Below, piece after piece: positions 1-10,990 of a stretch of 64,000 nt of DNA. How positions within the stretch are numbered: position 1 is the stretch's first letter; every line of letters begins with the position of its first letter. The stretch is from Ashinkailepas kermadecensis. Taxonomy: Eukaryota > Arthropoda > Thecostraca > Neolepadidae. A program made the translations under genes and the position numbers. The stretch covers positions 10,001-74,000 of the forward strand of contig JAOTOM010002711.1 in NCBI GenBank assembly GCA_034440615.1. The letters are read 5' to 3'. A model generated the notes under the pieces. That model was not told where the DNA came from, did no database searches, and was given only the letters and a program-made list of their open reading frames with translations.

Positions 1-171
1 TATCCGAACCCGCTCACGTGAAACATTAGCACTTACCGTCAGTTTGAGTTAGTTTTGACATCATCGGCTGCCTCTCTTACACAACCCCGCTCGACTGCCT
101 TTTCCTTCCGTGATCATGCTTGTTGCTTCAACAATGCACATGTACAACAGCCCAATTACAGCTGTGGATTA

Positions 172-495
172 TCGAGGGCGAGCAGGCCATCTGCTGCTGC
201 TGAAGACAGCCGACCGGCGAGCAGGCCATCTGCCGCTGTTGAAGACAGGCGACCGGCGAGCAGGCCATCTGCCGCTGTTGAAGACAGCTGACCGGCGAGC
301 ATGCCATCTGCCGCTACTGAAGACAGCCGACCGGCGGGCAGGTCATCTGCCGCTGCTGAAGACAGTCGACCGGCGGGCAGGTCATCTGCCGCTGCTGAAG
401 ACAGCCGACCGGCGGGCAGGTCATCTGCCGCTGCTGAAGACCGGCGGGCAGGTTATCTGCCGCTGCTGAAGACAGCCAACCGGCGGCCGGCACCG
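172..495. repeat. 39-bp minisatellite, about 8 copies
   Basis: Tandem unit of 39 bp built around GACCGGCGGGCAGGTCATCT followed by GCCGCTGCTGAAGACAGCC. The CATCTG/TATCTG core recurs near 185, 224, 263, 302, 341, 380, 419 and 451. The last unit has lost about 8 bp. Because 39 is a multiple of 3, each unit reads as 13 codons and long frames appear in several phases and on both strands; I do not regard these as genes. Confidence 0.9.
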
Positions 496-587
496 TGCTC
501 CATGTCGGCTGCTTAATATACAACCTTAATATATCAGAACGATGTGTGGCTCTATTTTGCTTAATATGGGCATTTGGTTACTTTATA

Positions 588-708
588 TAGACGTCCTTAA
601 CCTAACATACCCTAGCCTAGCATGGCCCTACCAACGTAGACCTGATTTGATCTGACCTAAGCCTGCTCTTTCCTAACTTCATTTCCATACACGCAATAAC
701 ACAGCTGT
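588..708 (-). repeat. TTAGG-bearing interspersed repeat, inverted copy
   Basis: Read on the minus strand this stretch begins CAGCTGTGTTATT and continues AAATGAAGTTAGGAAAG, GGTCAGATCAAAT and TATGTTAGGTTAAGG. The same landmarks in the same order occur on the plus strand at 58918-59240, 60047-60415 and 60500-60805. This is the shortest of the four copies and lacks the downstream half. Confidence 0.7.
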
Positions 709-759
709 ACTGCCCTGCATACACCATAAATATTCACTTATATAAAATCCTTCCCATGG

Positions 760-1879
760 TAGATTGGCTGGCGTGGTAGCACGTGCGATCTGTATAATTT
801 TCAACCGATGAAGTTCGCTCCAGGAAACCCACTGATTCGTCTATGCAATGAGTCGGTTGAGAAGGCGGAAGATGATGTTTGGTAATGCTTCAGCGCAGCC
901 TTGATTGTAGGAAATATAGTTTCGATGGGGAAAATCTAACGGTATCGTGGCAATCACAACAGTTGGCGCTATGCGCGCGTACCACATTTTATTCAAAATG
1001 TGACCTGACCAAGACGCTGATGGGGTGGAAAGCAGAGCCTGTTTTGCGGGTCACGACACTTGTCACTCTCGTCGGGATGGCTGACCCCTGGCACACGGCA
1101 GGTGCCGATGGTCAATGGGAAAAGTGTAGCCGGTACATGGACCTGGGTAATGCAAACAACGGCGTACCGTGACTTTTATCCGTTTCACAGCACCAGACCC
1201 AATCGTGAAAAACGATGAAAACGGTCGCCTTTTATTTACACCCTTCATCCGGGTGCACGTGCCAAAAATGCAAAAATGTTTGCACTGCCACGCTTCGAGA
1301 TTGTCTTGGCTGTGCCGTGGTGTCAGTTTGGTGTCGATCGGTCCATTGGTTTGGGAGCTATGCCGGTTGAAACCGAGCCGATTAAGGGCACAAAACTTGA
1401 TCATATTCCGACTTAAAAATCCCCGTTTTACATGCTAAACCAATTGACGACAGAGGAATTCGGTGTAACCTGTTCTCCCATCACATCGGTGTCGCTCACG
1501 TGCAGCACATTGATTCGATCGCACGGAAATTGGGCCCAAGGAGTAGCCAACACTATGGGCTTTCATGTGGTGTGACACATCCCTCGTTCACCACGATGTG
1601 AGCCGAGCCGGGCGCCAATATGGAGGCGGTCGCGTTTTTCGTCGGGATAAGTTTCAGCCCCATGTTAAACAGGAGTGGAGGTGTCGCTCGAATCTAAGTG
1701 CATGGCACGCGCTACGCTTCGCCCACCCCTATAAGTTGTACATTGCCGGATAGCCCATGTGACGGGGTACCTGTCAACCAAATTTGATGGCTCTAGTATG
1801 GCTGCAGAGTAACATTTCTGGTAGAAATTGAGATTTCTGAGAATTGGGAATCCAGCTGCGATCTGTGGGGCACCGGTGC
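760..1879. other. No gene recognised
   Basis: Frames of about 90-110 codons exist on both strands (for example 879-1172 plus, 1063-1404 minus) and overlap each other. None shows a recognisable domain, and I see no tandem repeat. Treated as non-coding or unknown. Confidence 0.5.
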
Positions 1880-3010
1880 TACTTTTTTGGCCCTTAGTGT
1901 GATTTCCAAGGTCAGCGGCGCGGTGTTTTTGGGTCTAAGTGCGATTTTTGGACCATGTCGTCATTTGTTGGGATGCCTATCTCGAGTTTCAGTGGCCTCG
2001 ACACGTCTTTGGGGGTCCAACACGTCTTGGTTTCTTTTGGAGCGATTGCTGGGACCCTGGAGTGATTTTCCATGTCTGGACTGGGTTTTTTTTTGCACCG
2101 GCTTCATTTATTGGGTGTTCTGGATATGGGTTATGGGGCACCGGTGCAAGCTATCGAGCCCGTAGCGTGATCTTGAGGGGCCCGGGCGCGAATTTTTGGT
2201 ACCTTCAGGCTCAACGTGATTTTCAGGGCCCCGCCGAACCTTTTGGGGCCCCCTTGTGATTTTCAAAAACCTCGGCACGACTTTTTTCGGCCCCCAGCGT
2301 GATTTTCGGGTCCCAGGCGGGAACCTTTGAGGACCCCAACGTGATTTTCAGGGGCCCAACCCGTCTTTTTGTGGCCTCCATCGTGATTTTCAAGGACCAC
2401 GGCACGACTTGTTTGTGTTTCCATTGTGATTTTGAGAGGCCCCGGTCCGACTTTTTTTGGAAACCCATCGCGATTATCAGGGGCACCGGCCCAAACCTTT
2501 GGGATCCAGCGTGATTTTGAGGGCCCGGCCAGTTTTTTGGGGAGCCCAGCGTCATTTTCTGGAGCCCCGGCGATACTTTTTGGCTCCCAGCGTGATTTCC
2601 AGGGGCCGGACCTTTTAAGGCCTTCACATGATTTTGTAGAGCACTGGTGCGACTTATCGGGGTCCCTGCACGACGTTTTGGGGTCCCATCGGTATTTTCA
2701 GGGGCCCCGCCCCACATTTTGGAGCCTTCAGCGTCATTTTAGGGCCCCGGAAGGATATTCAGGCTCCCAATGTGATTTTCAGGGGCATTGGTAATTTTTT
2801 TGTGTGCCCCTACCGCCATTTTCAGGGGCCCCTGCTTTTTTGGGGATCCCGATATGATTTATATTGCCCCGGAACTATTGCTGGGGACACCAGCAGGGTT
2901 TTTAGGGAGCCTCCCTCTATTTTCCGAACCCCGGCGCGATTATCGGAGGCCGACAACCTCTCAGTGGGGACTGCTTCAATGACCCCTTTCGGTACGCCAC
3001 TGCGCATGCC
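1880..3010. repeat. Degenerate GGGGCCCC-rich repeat field, locus 1
   Basis: The stretch is an imperfect tandem of roughly 40-41 bp modules with the pattern CAGCGTGATTTT, then GGGGCCC, then GGC.CGACTTTTTGGGG and back to CCCAGCGTGATTTT. Two adjacent 41-bp modules are clear near 2510-2590. The first 380 bp are not simply tandem: they match 57770-58090 over a long stretch with the same order of non-repetitive landmarks (CCAACACG.CTT, TTTTCCATGTC.GGA, GGCTTCATTT, TTTTTGGTACCT.CAGGCTCA). Frames on both strands reflect the repeat and are not called as genes. Confidence 0.75.
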
Positions 3011-4529
3011 CCAATGATTTTATAGCTTCACATTGATTTTTATTGAGTACATCGCACAAAGTCTACTTTTATATGCCCATTTAACTGCTTGCACCACAAG
3101 TAGTGTTCAGAAATATGCACCCTGCAATTGGCCTAAATTCATCCGATTACCTTTGGGGTTCTTAAATCTCAGCCTAGACGTACACATTCCTGAACGATGA
3201 AAAGCCTCGATAGTAGGCTCCGTTATAATTCGGTGTTTTAATGCTCTTAATCCAAATGTCTTCATTGAATAGATTCTGGGATCAGAATCTTTGCTAAGCA
3301 GAGATGGTTACATATACCACGAGTCCACCATCTGACCGAACCATTTCTGTTGAACGACGTAATTTGAATTAAATGCTTAACGTACTGTCAATGCCACTAT
3401 GCAGTTACCCAGCTGAATATCCACTCGGGTCAGTTGCCATGCTCGTCATGTGCCTTCTCAGGCCACATGACAAACATCACTCGTCACTGGTCACATCACT
3501 CTTAATATCACTCCTCATGTGACCTTGTCAGGTCGCATCACGTGTGCCTAAACCTCTCGGTGGATTCTGAGATTCTGAGAGGCGTTCTCGCACTTGAAGT
3601 TGATATAATAGGGTGTGGACTTCATTATTGTATCTATGCTACCATAATAGATGATGGAAAATAAACATTTCGCTATGTTGAATGCCAACACCGAGAATAC
3701 CCAGACATCTCACTGAAACGGTTGGATGTCTGTGTGCTGTGCCAAACTGTGAAAATCCATTGAAATGTGGAAACTTTTACGTTCTATCCCTTGCTACAGT
3801 CACATAATGGATGTAGCTGGCGGTAATTTGTATGTTTCAATAATCAAACTACATATCAATGTTCAAGTGTATGGCAGCTAAGATCAAGTCCGTGTATAAT
3901 ACTATAATACATCGCTATGTAAGATCAAGGCAAGGAACTTGCACTTGCGAATTGTATGTCTTACATTGATTGTGCTACGTTACTGCCCTCAGCCTACATA
4001 ATTTTATACTGTAGGCAACATTAATTAAATCGATGTTAAATATGTTAACAGTCAAAGAACCACAGTGAAACCCTAGTATGAATCTATGTTGGTACTGGCT
4101 GGCACATTATCTGCTTTATAATCTTTGCATAGCATAATATAAGGTGTGAATATTCATGCATCTGTTGCGTTATTTCAATTCCCGAATCAGTTCCATTGTT
4201 GTAAGGTCATGTCCAAATGCCTATAACTTTAAAAAAATGAAGTGCTACGATGCTTTTATGTGCAGATTTCACTTAATTATAGATTGCAGGGAGTTTTTAC
4301 CAATTCAAATGTGTGCATGCTGCTTTTTATGAAGGCAAGCCCATGCGAAGTATGGAAACGCAATGACAAACAGTACAAACGACATTTATGGCAACATTTA
4401 GTGCATTTATGGCAACATTCCAGTTGATCAAGTTTGGTTCCATTAACCTGTCATGAACCTGACATGACTTGACCTCGGTGACCTAACACAATAACATGGC
4501 CTTGAAGCTATATAGCCATAAAGTCATCA
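3011..4529. other. AT-rich unique DNA, no gene recognised
   Basis: There is no frame above about 60 codons with recognisable content. A loose run of CACATGAC/CATCACTC motifs occurs at 3440-3550. No hairpin, array or RNA gene was identified. Confidence 0.5.
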
Positions 4530-5075
4530 AGTATTGAGGCTTAATAAGAGCCACAGGGGTCCATCTGGGTTAAGCCTATCTAGAAAAGGTACTAGAAATG
4601 TACATACTCTCACCCCAATCAATCCCTTATCCCAAGTTCCTAGGAAGCTATACATCCCAGCCTATCTAGCACCACTCACTTGCTACCGCATAACACCCTC
4701 AACAATCACAAGCTCCTCCCATCATACCCATCGTGCCACCATAGACAATCTCATCAGCATCACATCCCGAAGGAAGGTGCCGAATCCACTGCTAGGCACA
4801 CCCCACACAAATTCATAAAGCGTTCAGACTTAATAAGAGACTCACTTGCTATTGCATAATACACTCAACAATTACAAACTCCTCCCATCATACCCATTGT
4901 GCTACCATAGACAATCTAATCAGTATCACATCCAGAAGGAAGGTGCTGAATCCACTGCTAGGTACACCCTATATCAAGTTATAAAGCGTTTAGACTTAAT
5001 AAGAGACTCACTTGCTATTGCATAACACACTCAACAATTACAAACTCCTCCCAACTCCCATCTCCTCCCTGTCGA
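4530..5075 (-). repeat. LINE 3' UTR with ~165-bp tandem duplication
   Basis: A block containing TTAATAAGAGACTCACTTGC, CTCCTCCCATCATACCCAT, ATAGACAATCT and GAAGGAAGGTGC occurs twice in full (about 4665-4830 and 4831-4997) and starts a third time at 4998 before running into the RT 3' end. Copies are about 85-90% alike by eye. The same TTAATAAGAG string also ends the block at 4540-4550. Duplicated 3' UTR modules are known in some CR1-group LINEs; here the duplication is seen directly. Confidence 0.75.
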
Positions 5076-8071
5076 TCAACCCTCCCTGGAATACAGAAAA
5101 ACAAGCCCCCTATTCTTATAATGATTGTCTATGCCGTTTTTAAACATTATCAGTGTGTTGCTACTGACAATGGTTCCTGGCAGCTGGTTCCAGTGTTTTA
5201 CTACCCTGTTGGTGAAGAAAGACTGTCTTAACCCTGTTCTGCTGTGATTAACTTCAATTTTGAATTGATGACCTCTAATTGCATCATTTCTGTTAAATTC
5301 AAACATTTCCCTGAGATATCCCTGTTCCTGACCATGAACAAAATTTAAAAACCTCGATGAGATCTCCTCTCAGCCTTCTATATCTAAGTGAAAACATATT
5401 CAATTTCTTCAATCTTTCCTCATATGCCAGGTTGCCTTAACCATTTTTGTTGCCCTCTTTTGTACTCTCTCTAAAAGCCAACAGTCTTTCTCATAACTTG
5501 GGGACCAAGCTTGGACACAGTATTCCAAATGTGGCCTGACATATGCACAGTAAAGCTTCCTGATGACCTCCTCACTTTTGTATGACACATTCCTCTGAAT
5601 TGCCCCAAGCATTCTTAGTGCCTTCTTCTTGGCTTCTTTGGTCTGTTCTGATGCCTCCAATTTTGTGTTCAAAATAACACCTAAGTCCTTCTCCTGGTGA
5701 GTCACAGATAGTACTTGGCCACCCATCAAGTATGCAGCCTTCATATGCTGCCTACCTACATGCATGACTTTGCACTTATCAAAATTAAACTTCATTTGCC
5801 ATTTTTCGGACCACTTCACTAGCTCGTCTAAGTCTTTCTACAGCAAAACCTGCTCATTGTGCCCTGTTATTGCCCTAAAGATCTTCAAATCATCCGCAAA
5901 TTTCAAAACCTTACTGCTTAGGCCACATTCAATGCTATTCACATATATAATGAACAATAGTGGCCCCAGTACCGACCCCTGGGGGACTCCACTAAGAACA
6001 TTTTGCCATGATGACTTGGTACCATTTAGCATCACTCTCTGCTGTCTATCTGAAAACCACAACTCTATCCATTTTAGGATGCTACCTGCAATACCATGGA
6101 CCTGAAGCTGCATCATTAACCATTTATGGGGTACCTTGTCAAAGGCCTTACTAAAGTCAAGATATGCTACATCAACCTGATTTCCCTGATCAAATTGTTC
6201 TGTAGCAAAATTCAAAAAGTCCAAGAGATTTGTGAGACACGATCGCCCTTTTCTAAACCCATGTTGAGTATCTTCAATCAATCTGTTTCCTTCCAGAAAA
6301 CTAACTATTCTATCCTTGATAATTGATTCGAGTACCTTGCAAACTAGGGATGTGAGGCTTACTGGCCTATGGTTTTCAACTTTCCCTCTTTCTCCTTTCT
6401 TGAAAATAGGAACTACATTTGCCCTTTTCCAATCTGTTGGAATTTCATTTTGTGAAACTGATCTACAAAATATTATACTAAGTGGAATTGCCACTTCCTT
6501 TTCAGCTTCCCGCAATACCTTAGCATAAATTCCATCAGGTCCTGCTGCCTTGTTTGGCTTTATTTTCCCGATATAATTGAAAACAATATCACTATCAATG
6601 AAATCAACATCGTGTATCTGATCACCTGTCACTGAACTATGGTTCACGGTTGGCAGATTAGTCACATCCTCCACTGTAAACACTGATTTAAACTGCTTGC
6701 TCAGCTCCTCAACCATCTCACCATCCTCACTCAATATAGTCCCATTTACTTCCAGTGAACCAATTGTGCTTGAAACTTTACTTAGCTTGTAGAAACGAAA
6801 GAACTTTTTACTGTCCCCATTACAGTTCCTAGCCAAATCCAATTATTTTGCTCGCTTTGCTGCTCTGATTTTCTGCTTCACAGCATCTCTAGATTTTTGA
6901 TACTACCTTAGATTTACGATATTTGAAGCTTCCTTAAATACTCTAAATGCATCTTTCTTGGCCTTAATTGCTTTCATCACATCTGGTGTAAGCCATGCTG
7001 GCTTTCCTACCCTTCTTTTGCGCCTTTGCTTTTGGGGGACATGTCTAATCTGAATTTCCCTCAAGTAAGATTTGAACTTTTCCCACATTTCACAGGCATT
7101 TAAATCAAATAATTCTTCTTCCCATTTGATGTCACTTAAAGCCTCTCTCATGTAGTCAAAGTCTGCCCTGTTAAAATTAGGAATCTTTGCCAAATTATCC
7201 TTCATTGTCCTTGCTACCTGTGCCTAGAATCTCACTATGTTATGGTCACTTCTTCCCAGAGTTTCTCCTACAGTCAAGTCTTGAACTAAATCACTTAAAT
7301 CTGAGAAGACAAGGTCCAAGAATGAGCCCTGCCTGGTTTGTTCCATTACAAACTGGTGTAAGAACAAGTCCTCTTCAAGGCATTTCCTAAACAGTTAACA
7401 TGATGGGGAGCCAACACCAACATTTTCATATCCTTTTAGATTAAAGTCACCAAGAATAAGGCATTTCCTCTGAAAGTTTCTACTGATTTCCTCACAAATC
7501 ACCTTATCGAGCTCCAGTTGCTCCAATGTGGCAAGGTTCCTGATCGATACAAAGCTCCTATCCTCAGTTTATTGCTGTTGCCTTTTCCCACAGCAACATC
7601 AAGCCAAATGGACTCCACAGACACATTTTGTACCCCATCTGCTACTTTTTGAGAACTGTATAAGCTATTCACATAGAGCATTACTCCACCCCCTTTCACT
7701 GCTGGACCCCTATTGCATGAAAACATATTGTATCCCTGGATATCATAGTCCTGCAAGTTATCCCCAAAATATCCCTCACTGACCCATGCCTCAGTAATGC
7801 AAACAAAATCTTGTTTCTCCTCAGCAACATAACACTTGAACTCATCAAATTTGGATCGAATGCTCCGAGCATTAAGCATCATACACTTAACAAAAGTTCC
7901 CTGACCCTCTTTGGCTTTTTCATGTTGAGTAGCTCTATCATCTCTGGATGAGCTACCACTCTGCCCCCTTGATCTACTGCTACCCCTATTTGCTGACTGT
8001 GAGGTTCTATTGCCTATGCTGTCACTATTGGCATATTCCTGAGATGGCAATGCCAATTCTTCCCTCCCCAC
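5076..8071 (-). pseudogene. CR1-like ORF2, endonuclease and reverse transcriptase, broken
   Basis: ORF2 supplies the endonuclease nick and target-primed reverse transcription. The endonuclease part (8071 down to about 7220) shows MLNARS, ITEAW and GGGVMLYV in the first frame, then GDFN (near 7450) and SDH (near 7240) after a frameshift near 7520. The reverse transcriptase part (6842-5838) shows QHGFRKGRS, motif A YLDFSKAFDKV, motif B SGVPQGSVLGP and motif C FADD. It continues at 5819-5409 (WSEKWQMKFN, VRPHLEYCVQ) and 5306-5076 (WNQLP). Breaks: in-frame stops near 6903, 6843 and 5838, a frameshift at about 7520, and one or two more between 5450 and 5310. The frame is open leftward of ORF1's stop, so ORF2 overlaps or abuts ORF1. 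The given start is a GTG; the true initiation mechanism is unknown. Confidence 0.88.
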
Positions 8072-8079
8072 CCCATTAT

Positions 8080-9033
8080 CTAGTTTCCCTGAAGGACATG
8101 TTCATATACTTTGCCTAACACTTGCACCCCCTTCTCGGAGAAGTGCAGGCCATCCCTCTGGTAGAGGTCAGATGAGCCATAAAGCCTGCACCACTTGTCA
8201 ACAAAAGTCAAACCTAACTCATTGCAGAGCTTACCTACCCTGGCATTGGCTGCCAGTGCCCTAGAGCTCCACTCAGGGGAGACTCCAGCCCTAGGCAGAA
8301 TAGCTGTCACAATAACTCTGCTATTGCTTTGCTTCAGGGTGGCCAGAAAGGCCCTGTAGTCCTGCATCAGCTCCTCACTCCTAGCAGGACCTATGTTGTT
8401 CACTCCTACCTGCACTATAACTGTACTAAACTGGTTTTCACTGGTGGCCTGTGCGACCACTGGGACCAGGTCTCTAACCTTGGCACCAGGCCTGGTGATG
8501 CACCTCCTACCTCTCCGACCTTGACAGAATACCCTATCTAAATGCCGCACACGAGAATCTCCTACGACTAGCACTTTCTCCTTGCTGCTATCACTATCCT
8601 GGGGGCAGTCCTCCAATGCCTGGAACCTATTGGATGTTACTACTCCTGCCTGTTGAGCTACTTCACTAGGTTGCTTCCCACTCCTACCACCTACCACCTG
8701 CCACTCACTGCCCCCTTGCTTAGGCTCACGCCTCCAAATCCTCCACCCCCTGACTTTAAACCACTGCCCCTCCTGTGAGCTACAACTAGAAATCTTCTGT
8801 TCACTAGGAACACTTCTCTCTTCAGCTCTCCCTGCCACCTCCGCAGCAGGGGAAGCTTCAGTTACCTGGTGACCTGTGACCACCTGGGCATAGGATGCCC
8901 CTGCTACAGACTGCCCCTTACATGTTGCCCTTTCTGGCCTGCCCTGTGAAGCAAGGGAAGCTTTGAGCTTGGAAAGCTCTGCCTTAAGGGCCCTAACCTC
9001 ATCCTCTAGTGCCTGCATCCTGGTAGTAACCAT
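8080..9033 (-). CDS. CR1-like ORF1: coiled coil plus SGNH esterase domain
   Basis: This is an intact frame of 317 codons starting at ATG. Residues about 7-30 form a short leucine-rich heptad-like segment likely to be a coiled coil. Residues 90-120 are rich in Trp, Arg and Gly. From about 152 the protein matches the SGNH hydrolase pattern: block I GDS (158-160), block III-like GVNN (210-213) and block V DGLHFS (294-299) with the catalytic Asp/His pair. Esterase-type ORF1 proteins are known in CR1-group LINEs, where they are thought to bind RNA and perhaps membranes. It ends a few bases from ORF2. ORF1 being intact while ORF2 is broken suggests a fairly young copy. In block III the usual GxND Asp is Asn, and whether it remains active cannot be judged here. 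Confidence 0.85.
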   Translation of the reverse strand: MVTTRMQALEDEVRALKAELSKLKASLASQGRPERATCKGQSVAGASYAQVVTGHQVTEASPAAEVAGRAEERSVPSEQKISSCSSQEGQWFKVRGWRIWRREPKQGGSEWQVVGGRSGKQPSEVAQQAGVVTSNRFQALEDCPQDSDSSKEKVLVVGDSRVRHLDRVFCQGRRGRRCITRPGAKVRDLVPVVAQATSENQFSTVIVQVGVNNIGPARSEELMQDYRAFLATLKQSNSRVIVTAILPRAGVSPEWSSRALAANARVGKLCNELGLTFVDKWCRLYGSSDLYQRDGLHFSEKGVQVLGKVYEHVLQGN

Positions 9034-9296
9034 CCTAAAGGCTGCAGCTTATTCCTAGATTGAGATTGAAAAGTAACTTGCTGAAAAATTATTTACCAAA
9101 TAACAGAGCAGAGCGAAATAACCGACAAAGCTTAGGTGTATGCTAGTTCCTAACTATGCAGCACTTACAAGGTAATCACTGTGCAGAAAGTTGACTGTGG
9201 TTTTAAAGAAAGAAGAAATCACTCGCTGAATAACTGCCAAAAATGAAATAAATAGCTGAAAACACTGACACACTAGACAAAGACAGACAGAATGGA

Positions 9297-9307
9297 CAAA
9301 ATGGCGC
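9297..9307 (-). promoter_or_regulatory. YY1-like motif at LINE 5' end
   Basis: The minus strand reads GCGCCATTTTG, very close to the YY1 consensus GCCGCCATTTT, about 15 bp inside the inferred 5' end of the CR1-like element. A YY1 site near the 5' end is known to position transcription starts in mammalian L1; an equivalent role here is inference only. Confidence 0.35.
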
Positions 9308-9325
9308 TGGGCAGCGTCTCTAAGT

Positions 9326-10436
9326 GTAAATATTATAATCTGCTTGCTAAAAAAGAAACTTATGAGATAAAACTATGCAAATATATGCACAGAAGTAATT
9401 GCTAAATACCAATCCACAATTAAGCCTAGTATACTGCCCGGTTCTGCAACGACTTATCTGGAAAGCAGGAGCTCCACACCGACGTGTTTCCACCTTAACA
9501 CCTGGCGGCGAAGGTCATGATATAGCATATCAATATACATCAAACAAGGCGTTAGTGTTGCCAAGAACACTTCCCTTTTGCAAATATATGGGAAGCGCAT
9601 CAGCGCCGATTTTTGTGGTCCGGTGCTTGGAATTTTTTTTACTTTAGCGGCCACTAACTTGAAAACTTTTCGCCCGATTTCCATTTGCCTTTTTCTTCCA
9701 TTTTCTTAAACGACGCGCCGGTCATTTCTAAGCAGGTACGCAGAAAATCGCGTATATCGACCGGTAAAATCTGCAGTTATGCACGAAAAACCGAAGGGGT
9801 GGGCGGATTTCCCCCCCCTCCAGTGCGCGTGTTAACGCCGTGCTGGGCAATGGCATTCCTGCAGGCAGCCCGGTACTACCGACAACCACCACGCCACGGA
9901 ACGTGGCACCCTCCGACCGCCGAACCGGCGCGAGGGGATCAGGTGTCAGACCGGAGGGGAGGTCTGACAGGTGATCGTTCTTTCGAGATATGGCAATGGG
10001 CAGCCCTCCGGGGACTCAGAGTTACACACTTGCGGCAGTACAGACGAAATTCGACAGACCGGCTGTGGCAGTCAAAGGGTGCACATTTTCATCAGCGACA
10101 CTGTGACGGTTTCGCGACGCGAACCGTCCACTTTCGCGCCACAGACGCTGCACTTTCCCCGTCCCTTCCCCAGACAGCTGATCAATGGCGTTACCAGGGT
10201 ACGACTAGCCGGCATATTCCGGTCGAGAAATGCAAGTATTGAAAGCTAACAATGCGCGCACACCACACGCGTATTCAATGACACATCCTGCCATCTAGTG
10301 AGAAATATTGTGATCTATACTTCAACGTTCAATCGCATGATATTCATTCAATATCCGTTGTTATAATACCTAGACCGTGCTGCTACCTAGCGATAGCTAT
10401 CTGAAGTGATGCTTCTAGAAAATAATGGAGTTCTTG
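9326..10436. other. No gene recognised
   Basis: The longest frame is 185 codons (9685-10242, plus). It begins in AT-rich flank and shows no domain, no codon pattern I trust and no splice context. A run of C occurs near 9808. I call no gene here. Confidence 0.45.
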
Positions 10437-10803
10437 AATCTGTGGAGGTTGCGAGCTGTGGAGGTTATGAGCGCTTCGCAGTTGTGGAGGTTATGAGCTG
10501 TGGAGGTTACGAGCGCTGCGGACTTGTGGAGGTTGTGAGCTGTGGAGGTTATGAGCGCTTCGCAGTTGTGGAGGTTACGAGCTGTGGAGGTTATGAGCGC
10601 TTGGAGTTGTGGAGGCTATGAGCTGTGGAGGTTACGAGCGCTGCGGACTTGTGGAGGTTGTGAGCTATGGAGGTTATGAGCGCTTCGTAGTTGTGGAGGT
10701 TGTGGGCTGTGGAGGTTATGACCTGTGGAGGTTACGAGCGCATCGGGTATGTTGAATTTGTGGAGGTTATGAGCTGTGGAGGTTATGAGCTGTGGAGGTT
10801 ATG
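10437..10803. repeat. TGTGGAGGTTATGAGC array with higher-order structure
   Basis: About 20 copies of a TGTGGAGGTTAYGAGC module alternate with short spacers GCTTCGCAGT, GCTGCGGACT or nothing. The longer period (roughly 80 bp) repeats pairs of modules with the same spacers. No coding interpretation. Confidence 0.85.
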
Positions 10804-10830
10804 ATACGCTGTCGGCCCCGCTCTCTGGCC

Positions 10831-10990
10831 GACCAGTCCGCCAGTATTGCTCCCTGGAATAATACTGTCCGACCGGTCCGCCAGTATTGCTCCCTGGAAC
10901 AATACTGTCCGACCAGTCCGCCAGTATTGCTCCCTGGAACAATACTGTCCGACCAGTCCACCAGCATTGCTCCTTGGAACCATTGTGCTG
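10831..10990. repeat. 40-bp minisatellite of hairpin units, 4 copies
   Basis: Four head-to-tail 40-bp units start at 10831, 10871, 10911 and 10951. Each contains an inverted repeat CAGTATTG, a 10-base loop CTCCCTGGAA, and CAATACTG. In the fourth unit the arms have changed to CCAGCA and TGCTGG and still pair. Confidence 0.88.

Larger units (their letters stand above)
4530..9325 (-). mobile_element. CR1-like LINE, near full length
   Basis: Non-LTR retrotransposon transcribed right to left. In order on the minus strand it has a short 5' leader with a YY1-like motif, ORF1 (8080-9033), ORF2 with apurinic-type endonuclease then reverse transcriptase (about 8071-5076), and a 3' UTR with an internal tandem duplication (5075-4530). 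The C-terminal WNQLP motif of ORF2 and the arrangement of coiled coil plus esterase in ORF1 fit the CR1 group of the jockey superfamily. About 4.8 kb is close to full length for such elements. ORF2 carries several stops and frameshifts, so this copy is not autonomous. No convincing target-site duplication was found. The 5' boundary near 9320 and the 3' boundary near 4530 are inferred. Confidence 0.85.

Noticed and set aside
2223..2717. 164-codon minus-strand gene
   Set aside because: It lies within the ~40-bp GGGGCCCC-type repeat and reads as degenerate 13-14-residue repeats.
4745..4770. Hammerhead ribozyme core (CTGATGAG on minus strand)
   Set aside because: No GAAA partner or supporting stems at the required spacing; the same was true of other CTGATGA sites checked, including around the Penelope-like element.
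9685..10242. 185-codon plus-strand gene
   Set aside because: No recognisable domain, mixed composition and an overlapping frame; treated as chance.
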